Source: Amycolatopsis marina (GTDB lineage: Bacteria; Actinomycetota; Actinomycetes; Mycobacteriales; Pseudonocardiaceae). From it: a stretch of 64,000 bases of DNA. Shown one piece after another: positions 36,151 through 44,118 of the stretch. Every line of letters starts with the position of its first letter. The first letter of the stretch is position 1. Made by a program: the position numbers and the translations under genes. The notes beneath the pieces were generated by a model. That model had not been told where the DNA came from, ran no database searches, and was given only the letters and a program-made list of their open reading frames with translations. The stretch covers positions 248,001-312,000 of the forward strand of contig NZ_FOKG01000005.1 of the NCBI RefSeq assembly GCF_900111885.1, given 5' to 3'.

Positions 36151-37366
36151 TCTCTCCCCACAGGCCGGTACCGCGATCGGCGATCAGCCCGGTGATCCGG
36201 CTCAGGGCTTCCTCGGCGGGCAGGGGATGCGGCCTGCGTCCGTCACGCAGGCGCAGGGTTAGGTGCCCGCTGGCGACCTCCCTTGCGCCGATGACCGCCT
36301 GAAAGGGAACGAGCCTGAGAGCCCTTATCCGAGCGCCAAGAGTGCCGTGGTCCGGCTCGAGAATCTTCGCCCGCAGCCCGATGTCGACACATCGGTTCAG
36401 TAACCTCCTGGCTTCCGGCAGTTCGGCGCCGGTGACCGGAAGGACCGCGATCTGGGTGGGCGCGAGCCAGGCGGGAAACGCGCCACCGTTCGACTCGACG
36501 AGGTGCGCGACGGCTCGCTCGACGCTGCCGATGATGCTCCGGTGAACCATGACCGGCCGGTGCTTCGCGGAGTCGGGACCGACGTAGTGCAGGTTGAACT
36601 GCTCGGGCTGGTGGAAATCGATCTGGACGGTGGACAGGGTGGACTCACGGCCGGCGCTGTCGGCGACCTGCACGTCGATCTTGGGGCCGTAGAAGGCCGC
36701 CTCCCCTTCGACAGCGTGGTAGGGGAGGCCGGAACGGTCGAGCACGGTGGTCAGCAATGCCGCGGCACGCTGCCACATTCCGGAGTCCGCGACGTACTTG
36801 CCATCCGCCCCTGGCAGGGAGAGCCGATACCGGACGGCGTGGATACCGAGCGCCTCGTACGCCTCGCCGATCAGGTCCAGCGCGGCGCTCGCCTCATCGG
36901 CGACCTGGTCCGGAGTGCAAAAGACATGTGCGTCGTTGAGCTGGATCGCCCGTACCCGGGTCAGCCCGCCGAGCACGCCCGAGAGTTCTGCGCGATGCAT
37001 GCCACCCAGCTCGGCCAGGCGCAGGGGGAGTTCGCGGTAGCTGTGGGCACGGGAGCGGTAGATCAGCGCGTGGTGCGGGCACAGGCTCGGCCGGAGCACG
37101 AACTGTTCGCCGCCGAGCTCCATCGGCGGGAACATGTCCTCGCTGTAGTGGGACCAGTGCCCCGATATCTCGTACAGCTCCCGTTTGCCCAGCACGGGCG
37201 AGTACACATGCTGGTAGCCCGCTCGGCGTTCGACGTCCCGGATGTACTCCTCCAGGGTGTGCCGGACAACCGCGCCGTCGGGCAGCCAGTACGGCAAACC
37301 GGCGCCGATCAACGGGTCGGTGTCGAACAGGCCCAGTTCGCGGCCGAGCTTGCGATGGTCGTGCAT
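36134..37366 (-). CDS. Short threonyl-tRNA synthetase without TGS/editing domains
   Basis: 410 aa from ATG 37366; ordinary bacterial ThrRS is about 640-690 aa. The protein begins directly at the catalytic core (LGLFDTDPLIGAGLPYWLPD). All three zinc ligands appear intact: Cys in LRPSLCPHHALIYRS, His in LNDAHVFC, His in PVMVHRSIIGSVERA (also motif 3). A C-terminal anticodon-binding domain begins near residue 310 (PTQIAVLPVTGAEL). Missing are the N-terminal TGS and the N2 editing domain, so it should not clear mis-charged Ser-tRNA. Upstream lies a Thr-codon leader peptide and hairpin, implying attenuation control. Likely a second, stress-induced or resistance ThrRS. Confidence 0.9.
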   Translation of the reverse strand: MHDHRKLGRELGLFDTDPLIGAGLPYWLPDGAVVRHTLEEYIRDVERRAGYQHVYSPVLGKRELYEISGHWSHYSEDMFPPMELGGEQFVLRPSLCPHHALIYRSRAHSYRELPLRLAELGGMHRAELSGVLGGLTRVRAIQLNDAHVFCTPDQVADEASAALDLIGEAYEALGIHAVRYRLSLPGADGKYVADSGMWQRAAALLTTVLDRSGLPYHAVEGEAAFYGPKIDVQVADSAGRESTLSTVQIDFHQPEQFNLHYVGPDSAKHRPVMVHRSIIGSVERAVAHLVESNGGAFPAWLAPTQIAVLPVTGAELPEARRLLNRCVDIGLRAKILEPDHGTLGARIRALRLVPFQAVIGAREVASGHLTLRLRDGRRPHPLPAEEALSRITGLIADRGTGLWGEISASG

Positions 37367-37406
37367 TGTGGTCTCCTCGCGGATGCTGAGACGAGTGACC
37401 ACACGA

Positions 37407-37438
37407 CGAAGCCCCGGGGCACTCGCCCCGGGGCTTCG
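37407..37438 (-). terminator. Attenuator hairpin in the ThrRS leader
   Basis: Perfect 13-bp arms (CGAAGCCCCGGGG and complement) around a 6-base loop, between the leader peptide stop (37454) and the ThrRS start (37366). It would stop transcription before the gene unless an alternative structure forms. The run after the stem is only moderately U-rich. Confidence 0.75.
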
Positions 37439-37453
37439 GACTCAAGACAGCTG

Positions 37454-37504
37454 TCAGCGCGCCGGGACACTCTCCGGCGTCGTCGTCATTCCTGCGCGCT
37501 GCAT
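37454..37504 (-). CDS. Threonine leader peptide for ThrRS attenuation
   Basis: 16 aa, MQRAGMTTTPESVPAR, with three consecutive Thr codons (ACG ACG ACG). A promoter (TTCTGA at 37535-37540, 17-base spacer, TACCGT at 37512-37517) ends 7 bases before its ATG, so the leader is probably translated from the very 5' end of the transcript. A hairpin with CGCCGG arms (37460-37465 and 37474-37479) overlaps the segment right after the Thr codons. This is the layout of ribosome-mediated attenuation. Confidence 0.75.
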   Translation of the reverse strand: MQRAGMTTTPESVPAR

Positions 37505-37511
37505 GCCGTTC

Positions 37512-37540
37512 ACGGTAGCAGACCTCCCGACCTCTCAGAA
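37512..37540 (-). promoter_or_regulatory. Promoter of the ThrRS leader transcript
   Basis: TTCTGA (-35, 37535-37540), 17-base spacer, TACCGT (-10, 37512-37517). The -35 overlaps the stop codon of the upstream gene on the same strand. The -10 sequence and spacing to the ATG resemble other leaderless starts in this window. Confidence 0.55.
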
Positions 37541-38173
37541 CGCCGTGATGGTCTCCGGGGCGCGTTCGGCGCGGCTGAGGGCGCGCAGAACCGCGGTCTG
37601 GCCGTGCCTGCGCACCGCCAGCCGGGACAGGAGATCGATCACCTGCTCCACGGCACTCCGTGGAAGGGCCGGTGTATCAAGGCCGACGCTGACAGCCAGG
37701 TCGTCGGAGTGCACCGCGAGTTCCATCATCCGAGTGATCAACAGGTCGTCGAGCAGCAGCGACCACGGTCCCCAGAACGGCATGCGCACAGGCCTGTCCG
37801 GCTGCGTGGCCAGGGTTTCCGCCAGCTCGTTGATGGTGGAATCGAGCCGCGCGACCAGTTCCGGATGACCCTCGGCCGCGATTTGCTCACCACCCTCGCG
37901 GATCCGGACGTTGACGTCGTCGTCCAGTGCCGCGTCGATCCACTTCACCTGGGCGTAGTGTTCCAGCAGGGGAACGGTCCGCTCCTGCGGCAGCGGCCCG
38001 CTCAGGAGCTGTGGCACCGCGAGAACCTGTTGTGCCAGGTGACCTGCGAGGCCTGCGACAGTGAACTCCGGCAACGCACTCGGCTCACTCCACCCCGCGG
38101 CCACCGCGGGATCACGGAGCAGATCCGCAGCGGAACGGGCAGTGTGCAGGAAATCATCTCTGGTACCAGCCAT
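37535..38173 (-). CDS. Mycothiol-dependent maleylpyruvate isomerase N-domain protein (TIGR03083-like)
   Basis: 212 aa. DinB-like helical bundle: FLHTARSAADLLRDPAVAAG, then FTVAGLAGHLAQQVLAVPQL with the first metal His, and LLITRMMELAVHSDDLAVSV with the His-Asp pair near residue 150. Family members use mycothiol as cofactor. No maleylpyruvate pathway genes are nearby, so the substrate is open. It stands between ThrRS and an ArsR/membrane pair, all on the minus strand. Confidence 0.82.
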   Translation of the reverse strand: MAGTRDDFLHTARSAADLLRDPAVAAGWSEPSALPEFTVAGLAGHLAQQVLAVPQLLSGPLPQERTVPLLEHYAQVKWIDAALDDDVNVRIREGGEQIAAEGHPELVARLDSTINELAETLATQPDRPVRMPFWGPWSLLLDDLLITRMMELAVHSDDLAVSVGLDTPALPRSAVEQVIDLLSRLAVRRHGQTAVLRALSRAERAPETITAF

Positions 38174-38206
38174 TCCCGCACGCTACCCGTTCCCGATGCC
38201 TCGGCC

Positions 38207-38539
38207 TTACTCTTTTTCCATTGTGGAATCCAGCCTGGCGACCAGTTTCTCCATCAGTTCGAGCTGGCTGCGCAGCGACTTTCGCCCCTGCTTTGTCAGC
38301 TTGAGCCACGTACGAGGCCGCCGGTCCTCGAACGTCTTGCGAAGCTCGACCAGGCCCGCCTCCTCGAGGATCTTGAGGTGCCGGCTCAGATTCCCGTCCG
38401 TGAGTTCGAGCTGCTCGCGCAGCGCGGGAAACGTGCACTCGGCCGTTTCCGCCAACACCGCAAGGATACCGAGGCGGACTCGCTGATGTGTTGTCTCGTC
38501 AAGGGCAAGCGCGGGGTGGGACTCGGGGTCTGGTTTCAT
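38207..38539 (-). CDS. Winged-helix (ArsR/MarR-like) transcriptional regulator
   Basis: 110 aa from ATG 38539. Single winged helix: HQRVRLGILAVLAETAECTF, ALREQLELTDGNLSRHLKIL, EEAGLVELRKTFEDRRPRTW. This short type pairs with a membrane protein of the DUF2812/YesL kind and represses it. Its ATG overlaps the stop of the membrane-protein gene by 4 bases, so the two are co-translated. Confidence 0.9.
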   Translation of the reverse strand: MKPDPESHPALALDETTHQRVRLGILAVLAETAECTFPALREQLELTDGNLSRHLKILEEAGLVELRKTFEDRRPRTWLKLTKQGRKSLRSQLELMEKLVARLDSTMEKE

Positions 38540-39273
38540 CGTGCGCCCCTGCGGTCTTTCCACCAGCCCAGTACCCCGAAAACGAGGAGCGGGAGCGCCG
38601 CCAGAATCAGCACCGGCCCCGGCAGATGCAACCCGAACAGGGTGAGTTGGCCATTGGGCAAGCCACCCATCGACATCGTGCAGTGCCAAGCCGCGATCAG
38701 TCCCAGCCACGCACCGCCGAAGGCCAGAGCCCGACTGCGCTCCACCACAGCGAGCGCGATCGCGGCCACAGCCACCACGAGCAACGGGGTCAGCACGCCT
38801 GCCTGCCCCGGAGCCCCAGGCGCACCGGTGGGGAGAACCGGCTGGCTCGGAACTGCCGCCACGATCGCCAGCAGGCCGAGCACCGCCAGCGTGATGCCCG
38901 CGTACCACTGCCACGCGACCGTCATCCCGAGTTTGCGGCCCCGCCATCGGTACCACGCTCCGGTAAGGATGACGACCAACGGCAGTCCAAGGAACCAGAA
39001 GAGATAGGCCCCGAGATAGCTGTGCGGCGTCGCGGGAAGCCCCATCCAGTAGGGATAGCGCCAGCCGTCCAACTCTGCGACTCTGAGCACCCCGTCGGCG
39101 CTGGCCACTGGTTCGGCAAAGGGGTACTTGTACAAAGCAATGCTGGCCAACACAAGGGCGCCGAGCAGCAGTGCGGGCAGCCAGGCGCCGCCATGCGTCA
39201 GTTTTTTGCTTCGCTCCCGGATTCGCTGGATGTCGGACAGGGTCTGTTCTGCTTGCTGGGCCTGACTGTTCAC
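38536..39273 (-). CDS. Polytopic membrane protein paired with winged-helix regulator
   Basis: 245 aa. A charged N-terminus (SDIQRIRERSKKLTHGG) is followed by about six TM helices (WLPALLLGALVLASIAL, LGAYLFWFLGLPLVVILTGA, LTPLLVVAVAAIALAVVE, VLILAALPLLVFGVLGWW). No catalytic motif. First gene of a two-gene operon with the winged-helix regulator. ACTTTG and CAAAGT (39291-39307, 5-base spacer) form a small inverted repeat just upstream that may be the operator. Confidence 0.75.
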   Translation of the reverse strand: MNSQAQQAEQTLSDIQRIRERSKKLTHGGAWLPALLLGALVLASIALYKYPFAEPVASADGVLRVAELDGWRYPYWMGLPATPHSYLGAYLFWFLGLPLVVILTGAWYRWRGRKLGMTVAWQWYAGITLAVLGLLAIVAAVPSQPVLPTGAPGAPGQAGVLTPLLVVAVAAIALAVVERSRALAFGGAWLGLIAAWHCTMSMGGLPNGQLTLFGLHLPGPVLILAALPLLVFGVLGWWKDRRGAR

Positions 39274-39344
39274 CGTTTCCCCGATCGTTGACTTTGCAAC
39301 ACAAAGTACATTCCCGAACAGAGCCCGTCCAGTCCCGCTCGTAT

Positions 39345-39360
39345 TGATACTGATGTATCA
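39345..39360. promoter_or_regulatory. TGATAC-TGAT-GTATCA palindrome in a divergent region
   Basis: A 16-bp inverted repeat (6-bp arms, 4-base spacer) in an AT-rich pocket between the membrane-protein gene and the DUF1992 gene, 38 bases before the latter. No regulator can be assigned. Confidence 0.45.
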
Positions 39361-39398
39361 TCATAAGTGGTTACCGCCGCCGTCCCCGGGGGGAAGTC

Positions 39399-39896
39399 AT
39401 GACCGAACGCAAGCCACCCGGCGTCACCTTCGAGTCGTGGGTGGACAAACAGATTCGCGAAGCCGGTGAGCGCGGCGAGCTGGACAACCTTCCAGGCACC
39501 GGAAAACCTCTGCCCGACCTGAACAAACCCCATGACGAGATGTGGTGGATCAGACAGAAGATGGAGCGCGAAGGACTGTCGGCGGAAGCGCTGCTGCCGA
39601 CCCCGCTGCGGCTGCGCAAGGAAATCGAACGGTTGCCCGACGCGGTGCGCGGCCTGCCAACCGAGCAGGCGGTGCGCGACGTCGTGGCGGAGCTCAACGA
39701 GCAGATCGTGCGATGGTTGCGGGCACCGTCCGGCCCGCAGGTGCCACTGGGGCCGGTGAACGTTGACGACGTGCTACGGCAATGGCACGCGGACCGGGCC
39801 GAGGCCGGAGAGAAAAAGGCCACCACGCCGGAGGAGCCGAATCAGCGGACGACGTGGTGGCACAGATTTTCCGGCCGGCGCAAGGAATCCGGCTAA
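39399..39896 (+). CDS. DUF1992 (DnaJ-C28-like) protein
   Basis: 165 aa. SWVDKQIREAGERGELDNLP then GTGKPLPD and WWIRQKMEREGLSAEALLPT are the DUF1992 signature, found from bacteria to the human DNAJC28 homologue. Basic C-terminal tail (RTTWWHRFSGRRKESG). No J-domain here. Function unknown. Single gene, convergent with MOSC. Confidence 0.9.
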   Translation: MTERKPPGVTFESWVDKQIREAGERGELDNLPGTGKPLPDLNKPHDEMWWIRQKMEREGLSAEALLPTPLRLRKEIERLPDAVRGLPTEQAVRDVVAELNEQIVRWLRAPSGPQVPLGPVNVDDVLRQWHADRAEAGEKKATTPEEPNQRTTWWHRFSGRRKESG

Positions 39897-39906
39897 CGTC
39901 TCACGG

Positions 39907-40566
39907 TCAGGCGCCCCTCGGCCGTGCCTCCGTCGAGACGAGCGCGACCGAGTCGCCCGGCCGAATCGTGCCGGGCTCGATGACCCAGCAGTTCAGACAG
40001 AGCTCGTTGCCGAACAGGGTGCGGATGCGCCGGGACACCGCGAGGTCCTGCTCCCCTGAATCGGGGTCGATGGAGGTGACGATGCACCGCTGCCGGACGG
40101 AGTGGATGCCGATGACCGCGTCGCCGACAGCCAGGGCCTGGCCCGGCCACTCCCGCTCGGCGTCCGGCGGCACGTCGCCGACCAGGATGTTCGGTCGCAG
40201 CCGCCGGATGTCGCCACCGAACCGGCGCACCGCACCGTCGGTGGCGACCAGCAGGTTGAGCACGTCGAACCGCTCCGGCCCCTGGTAGGCAACGAGATGT
40301 GCGTCCGCTCCCCCTCGCGCACGCACGGTGGCCGCGGCGGCGGGGGTGTCCCACGGGTGGCCGTTCACCCGTGGGACACCACGCGGCCCAGTGGTCACAG
40401 GCACCGTGAGCAGACCGCTGCGGGTACGGCCGGTCAGCAACCCGCGTTTGCCACGGACATGCACCACCCGGTCGCCGGTGATGCCGTTGTCGGTGAGTTC
40501 CGCCTCCTCCAGTGGTTCCCCGCCCATCGACTTCACCGGATACCGCCACAGTCCCGAGATGTGCAT
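39907..40566 (-). CDS. MOSC domain protein (YiiM/MOCS-like)
   Basis: 219 aa. MOSC N-terminal beta-barrel (MHISGLWRYPVKSMGGEPLE, the PVKS motif), then the MOSC core with PNILVGDVPPDAEREWPGQA and RCIVTSIDPDSGEQ; the conserved Cys that would hold a sulfur or molybdenum cofactor is in ELCLNCWVIEPG or RCIVT. It probably binds or transfers the molybdenum cofactor in sulfide or N-hydroxylated-compound chemistry. A perfect 15-bp inverted repeat lies inside the coding region (40345-40380). Confidence 0.9.
   Translation of the reverse strand: MHISGLWRYPVKSMGGEPLEEAELTDNGITGDRVVHVRGKRGLLTGRTRSGLLTVPVTTGPRGVPRVNGHPWDTPAAAATVRARGGADAHLVAYQGPERFDVLNLLVATDGAVRRFGGDIRRLRPNILVGDVPPDAEREWPGQALAVGDAVIGIHSVRQRCIVTSIDPDSGEQDLAVSRRIRTLFGNELCLNCWVIEPGTIRPGDSVALVSTEARPRGA
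40345..40380. repeat. 15-bp inverted repeat inside the MOSC gene
   Basis: GGTGTCCCACGGGTG (40345-40359) and its exact complement (40366-40380) with a 6-base loop. It sits in frame within the MOSC coding sequence and would form a stable hairpin in either strand. Confidence 0.85.
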
Positions 40567-40595
40567 GCCTTCTCCCTGGATCGTCAGTTTCCGGG

Positions 40596-41051
40596 TCAGC
40601 GCAGGGGAATGACGTGCTCGCGCTCGTCATCGCCGCGGGGACCGAAGATACGACGCTGTTCGGCCGTGATCGGCACATCGTTGATGCTGGCTTCGCGGCT
40701 GCGCATGTAGCCGTCGGCGTCGAACTCCCAGTTCTCGTTGCCGTAGCTTCGCCACCACTGTCCTGCGTGGTCTCGCCACTCGTACTGGAACCGGACGGCG
40801 ATGTGGTCCTCGGTGAACGCCCACAGACTCTTGCGCAGCGCGTAGTCGAGCTCTCGCTGCCACTTCTTGGTCAGGAATTCCACGATCTCCTCGCGTCCGG
40901 TCACGAAATCCGACCGGTTTCGCCATACGGAGTCCACTGTGTACGCCAGGGCCACGCGCTGCGGATCCCTGGTGTTCCAGGCATCCTCGGCGGCCTGCAC
41001 CTTCTGCCTTGCACTGGCTTCATCGAAGGGGGGAACGGGTGGACGAGTCAT
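40596..41051 (-). CDS. NTF2-like (DUF1348) protein
   Basis: 151 aa. DUF1348/SnoaL-type cone fold: [88 protein letters not shown] precedes the ATG. These proteins often lie beside CGNR regulators and AhpD-type peroxidases, as here, probably as a detoxification set. It is co-directional with the AhpD-like gene, 25 bases after it. Confidence 0.9.
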   Translation of the reverse strand: MTRPPVPPFDEASARQKVQAAEDAWNTRDPQRVALAYTVDSVWRNRSDFVTGREEIVEFLTKKWQRELDYALRKSLWAFTEDHIAVRFQYEWRDHAGQWWRSYGNENWEFDADGYMRSREASINDVPITAEQRRIFGPRGDDEREHVIPLR

Positions 41052-41076
41052 CGGTACTCCTGTCGTACTTGTGGGT

Positions 41077-41613
41077 TCAGGCCCTGACGTGGGGAAAGTC
41101 GATCTCCACGGCGATCGCCTTGTTGAAGTAGTTGGTCAGCACGTTCAACGCGACCTGCCCGATCGTCTCGGCGATCTCCGCATCGTCGACGCCGGCCTCC
41201 CGCGCCGCGTCGAGCACCTCGCCCCGCACCGCACCACGGCCCTCGTTGACGGCTGCGGCCAGCGCGAGGATCGCTGCGGTCTTGGGGTCGGCTGCCTGCG
41301 CCTTGCGCGCTTCCGCGATGTCGTCCGCGTCGAGGTGGGCAACGTGCTCTGCCAGGTAGCTGTGGGCCGAGAGGCAGTACTCGCAGCCGTTGGCCTGGGC
41401 AACGGTCAGGGCGATACGTTCGCGGGTTTCCGGACTCAGAACGCCCTGGTTCAACGCACCCGACAACCCCAGGTACCCGTTCAGCAAGGCGGGACTGTTT
41501 GCCATCGCCCTGGTCATGTTCGGGACGACGCCGAGGTTGCGCCGCACGGCGTCAAGCAGATCGGCGGCCGGCTTCGAGGCGGTCGCGGGGTCGATCAGAC
41601 GGAGCTGGCTCAT
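41077..41613 (-). CDS. AhpD-like carboxymuconolactone decarboxylase family protein
   Basis: 178 aa. [20 protein letters not shown] carries the CxxC...H peroxidase centre of AhpD. The start [20 protein letters not shown] and [20 protein letters not shown] are typical of the uncharacterised peroxidase-related group. It would reduce alkyl hydroperoxides. It is divergent from the CGNR regulator at 41722; CTAACG-type sites fill the region between them. Confidence 0.92.
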   Translation of the reverse strand: MSQLRLIDPATASKPAADLLDAVRRNLGVVPNMTRAMANSPALLNGYLGLSGALNQGVLSPETRERIALTVAQANGCEYCLSAHSYLAEHVAHLDADDIAEARKAQAADPKTAAILALAAAVNEGRGAVRGEVLDAAREAGVDDAEIAETIGQVALNVLTNYFNKAIAVEIDFPHVRA

Positions 41614-41641
41614 GAGTAGTCCTTTGACCGGGAAGCAATTT

Positions 41642-41718
41642 CTAACGGTTGCTTCGAATTGTTGACGTTAGAAGCTAAGCAGATCTGCCTAACGGATGCA
41701 AGTGGGTGATACCGTTAG
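41642..41718. promoter_or_regulatory. Cluster of CTAACGG operator half-sites between AhpD-like and CGNR genes
   Basis: CTAACGG at 41642-41648 and 41689-41695; inverted CGTTAG at 41666-41671 and CCGTTAG at 41712-41718. The last overlaps TACCGT (41710-41715), a -10 element 6 bases before the CGNR ATG. The final pair forms CCTAACGG...CCGTTAGG. The same CTAACGGA sequence precedes the other CGNR gene. Confidence 0.65.
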
Positions 41719-41721
41719 GTG

Positions 41722-42327
41722 ATGGACAGCCTGAGTGAGCCGTTCGCGCTGCCGCTTCCGGAAGAGCCCGCTCCGGTGCGGTTGATGAGCACTATCTGGG
41801 CCGACCGCGGCGGAGTGCACGATTCGCTGCGGACCATCGGGGACCTGCGCGCGTGGCTGACAGCGGTACACGAGCCGGACGACGGCGACCCCGGCGGCTG
41901 GGAGCTGACCCGGAGGGATGTGGACCGGTTCCGGACCCTCCGGGACGCACTGCGCCGCCTTGCCGCGCTTCTGACCGAGGACTCCCGTCCGGCCGCGGAG
42001 TCCGCGACCACCGACCTCGGGCGCGCCGTCGCCGACGTCAACCACACGGTCACGCAGGCGACCACGTGGCCGCAGCTCGACCTCGACGAGGGGCGGTTAC
42101 GGCGACGCACCACGGGCACCGCCACCCCGGCCACCCGTTCACTGGCCACCATTGCCACCGACGCCGTCGAACTCTTCACCGGCGAGGACCGGCTGCTCCT
42201 GCGTGCCTGTTACGCCCCCGGCTGCGTCCTGTACTTCGTCAAGGATCACCCGCGCCGGGAGTGGTGCTGCACCGCGTGCGGTAACCGCGCCCGAGCCGCG
42301 CGGCACTACCAGCGCCACCGCGGCTGA
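41722..42327 (+). CDS. CGNR zinc-finger transcriptional regulator
   Basis: 201 aa from ATG 41722 (a GTG three bases earlier is possible). The N-terminal half is an ABATE domain. The zinc finger is CYAPGCVLYFVKDHPRREWC with the second pair in CCTACGNRARAARHYQRH, where the CGNR tetrapeptide is intact. The leaderless -10 element (TACCGT) supports the start. Probably represses both its own gene and the divergent AhpD/NTF2 pair. Confidence 0.92.
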   Translation: MDSLSEPFALPLPEEPAPVRLMSTIWADRGGVHDSLRTIGDLRAWLTAVHEPDDGDPGGWELTRRDVDRFRTLRDALRRLAALLTEDSRPAAESATTDLGRAVADVNHTVTQATTWPQLDLDEGRLRRRTTGTATPATRSLATIATDAVELFTGEDRLLLRACYAPGCVLYFVKDHPRREWCCTACGNRARAARHYQRHRG

Positions 42328-42337
42328 CCGGCGCCAC

Positions 42338-42715
42338 TCACAGCTCGGAGAACTGCGCTATGACGAGCACTCCGGCGGCGACGACCTCCACCCAGAAGTA
42401 GAACCAGACCGGGTAGAACGAGGTCGGACGATCCAGGAACCTGGAGACCAGCCTGCCGAAGGCCATTCCGGCCAGTGCCGCCGCGACCGTGACCACGACA
42501 CCCGCCCGAATCCCCGCCACATCGAAGACCGCCAGCACGAGCACGACCGCGACGGCGATGCCGAATCCGCCGTACACAGCGCGGATTTCCGACCGGCTCT
42601 CCGGTTCCTCGACGACGATCCGGAAGGGGCGAGCCAGCGCCGCGGGGGCGGTCAGCGCATAGACACCCATGGCCAGAAAGAACACTCCGACTGCGATGAT
42701 CACCACGTTGGCCAC
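42338..42715 (-). CDS. Small membrane protein (DUF4345-like)
   Basis: 125 aa from GTG 42715, with AGGAGG directly upstream. Four hydrophobic helices (VVIIAVGVFFLAMGVYALTA, VAVVLVLAVFDVAGIRAGVV, AAALAGMAFGRLVSRFL, VWFYFWVEVVAAGVLVIAQF). SEIRAVYGGFGIAV is typical of DUF4345. Function unknown. Divergent from an AraC-type regulator 36 bases away, which may control it. Confidence 0.82.
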   Translation of the reverse strand: MANVVIIAVGVFFLAMGVYALTAPAALARPFRIVVEEPESRSEIRAVYGGFGIAVAVVLVLAVFDVAGIRAGVVVTVAAALAGMAFGRLVSRFLDRPTSFYPVWFYFWVEVVAAGVLVIAQFSEL

Positions 42716-42751
42716 GTATCCTCCTCGGCACCGGCACTCAAGGGAGCCAGG

Positions 42752-43537
42752 ATGAACCAGCAGTCCACGCGCCCGCTTCCAGAATCCTGCTGTCCGGCAC
42801 TGTGGTTGTGGCCTGGCCAGGCCCTTTACCTGGGGCCGTCACTGGACCTCGGCCCACATTCGGGGTCGGTGTCGTGCCTCGCGGTCGGCGTGGACGCCCC
42901 GTTCACCGTCGACACGTCCGAGCACGGCGAACGTACCGTCCACAGTGCTCTGATCGCCGCACGCTCCACGCACCGGCTGATCGCACACGGACAGCGAATG
43001 GCGTTCTGCTACCTCGATCCGGCTTCCGGCAGGGAACTTGCCTGCCGTGCACGGATGACCCACGGTGACGATCGGGTCCGGCATGGACATTCCGCCGAAA
43101 ACGCGCTGATCGATCTCGCGGCGCGGCTGACCGGATCGGCCACGCACGTCGAAGCCGGACACTGGCTCGATCTCGCCGGGCCCGAAACGCACGCCACGAG
43201 GGACGGTCGAATGGCCGAAGCCGCCCGCCGCCTGCTCGAACCGGAAGGCTCCACACTGTCCGCGGACGAACTCTCGCGGTCGGCAGGCCTGTCGACGTCG
43301 AGGTTCCTCCACCTGTTCCGTGAGCACACGGGCACAAGCTTCCGCCGGTACCGGCTGTGGGCCCGAATGCTGCGGGCAGGCGTGCTGCTGGCCGAGCGGC
43401 ACGACCTCACCAGGGCGGCGACGGAGGCGGGTTTCGCCAGCCCCTCCCACTTCAGCGACAGCTTCCGGACGATGTTCGGACTCTCCCCGACCCGGCTGCT
43501 CGCGATCGAGACCGCGATTCGGGTCGTTCGACAGTGA
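42752..43537 (+). CDS. AraC family transcriptional regulator
   Basis: 261 aa from ATG 42752, preceded by GGGAG. Residues about 1-160 form a variable sensing domain. The C-terminal AraC DNA-binding domain has HTH 1 at LSADELSRSAGLSTSRFLHL and HTH 2 at DLTRAATEAGFASPSHFSDS, then FRTMFGLSPT. The ligand cannot be predicted. Confidence 0.93.
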   Translation: MNQQSTRPLPESCCPALWLWPGQALYLGPSLDLGPHSGSVSCLAVGVDAPFTVDTSEHGERTVHSALIAARSTHRLIAHGQRMAFCYLDPASGRELACRARMTHGDDRVRHGHSAENALIDLAARLTGSATHVEAGHWLDLAGPETHATRDGRMAEAARRLLEPEGSTLSADELSRSAGLSTSRFLHLFREHTGTSFRRYRLWARMLRAGVLLAERHDLTRAATEAGFASPSHFSDSFRTMFGLSPTRLLAIETAIRVVRQ

Positions 43538-43567
43538 CAACGGTTGCATCGGCTGATTAGTTGCAAG

Positions 43568-43596
43568 CGCGCCATAAAGGCGCGAGCGTGTATAGT
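43568..43596 (+). promoter_or_regulatory. MarR promoter with CGCGCC/GGCGCG inverted repeat
   Basis: CGCGCC (43568-43573) and GGCGCG (43579-43584), 5-base spacer, just upstream of a strong -10 box TATAGT (43591-43596). The MarR start at 43645 follows GAGGAGG. Probable autoregulatory site. Confidence 0.5.
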
Positions 43597-43644
43597 GCGA
43601 GTGTGGCGATGGCCTTGCCGCGCCGCTCATACGAGGAGGTTGCG

Positions 43645-44097
43645 ATGGGGATCGCCGACGACGCCGTGGAGATCCGGGCCCACGGCTGGCGGACCCTGGC
43701 CGCGCTGTACGGGCTCATCGAGACCACACTCGAGAAGGCACTGCGCAGGCACGAGCTCTCGGTCGTTGAGTTCACGGTTCTCGATGCGCTGTCGCGGCAG
43801 GACGGGTGGCATATGCGCATGCAGCAACTTGCCCGCGCCGCCGCCCTTTCGGGCAGTGCGACCTCGCGGCTGGTGAACCGCCTCGAAGACCGCGACCTGC
43901 TGACCAGGGTCCTGTGCAAGGACGACCGGCGGGGGATCTACACCGAGCTCACCGAGCGCGGCTGGGCGTTGCTGGGCGAGGCCCGCCCTACTCACGACGC
44001 AGCACTCGAAAGCGCCCTGGCCGAGGCGAAGCAGACGCCCGAACTCGCTCCGCTGGCCGGAGCCCTGAACGATGTGCCGTCCTCGGACAGAAACTGA
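43645..44097 (+). CDS. MarR family transcriptional regulator
   Basis: 150 aa from ATG 43645, preceded by GAGGAGG, so the longer in-frame version is rejected. MarR winged helix: VEFTVLDALSRQDGWHMRMQ, LARAAALSGSATSRLVNRLE, DRDLLTRVLCKDDRRGIYTE. Homodimeric repressor that responds to phenolics or oxidants in general. The next gene is convergent; the regulated gene is not obvious. Confidence 0.92.
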   Translation: MGIADDAVEIRAHGWRTLAALYGLIETTLEKALRRHELSVVEFTVLDALSRQDGWHMRMQQLARAAALSGSATSRLVNRLEDRDLLTRVLCKDDRRGIYTELTERGWALLGEARPTHDAALESALAEAKQTPELAPLAGALNDVPSSDRN

Positions 44098-44118
44098 CCG
44101 GGCGACCTCGAACGCGCG

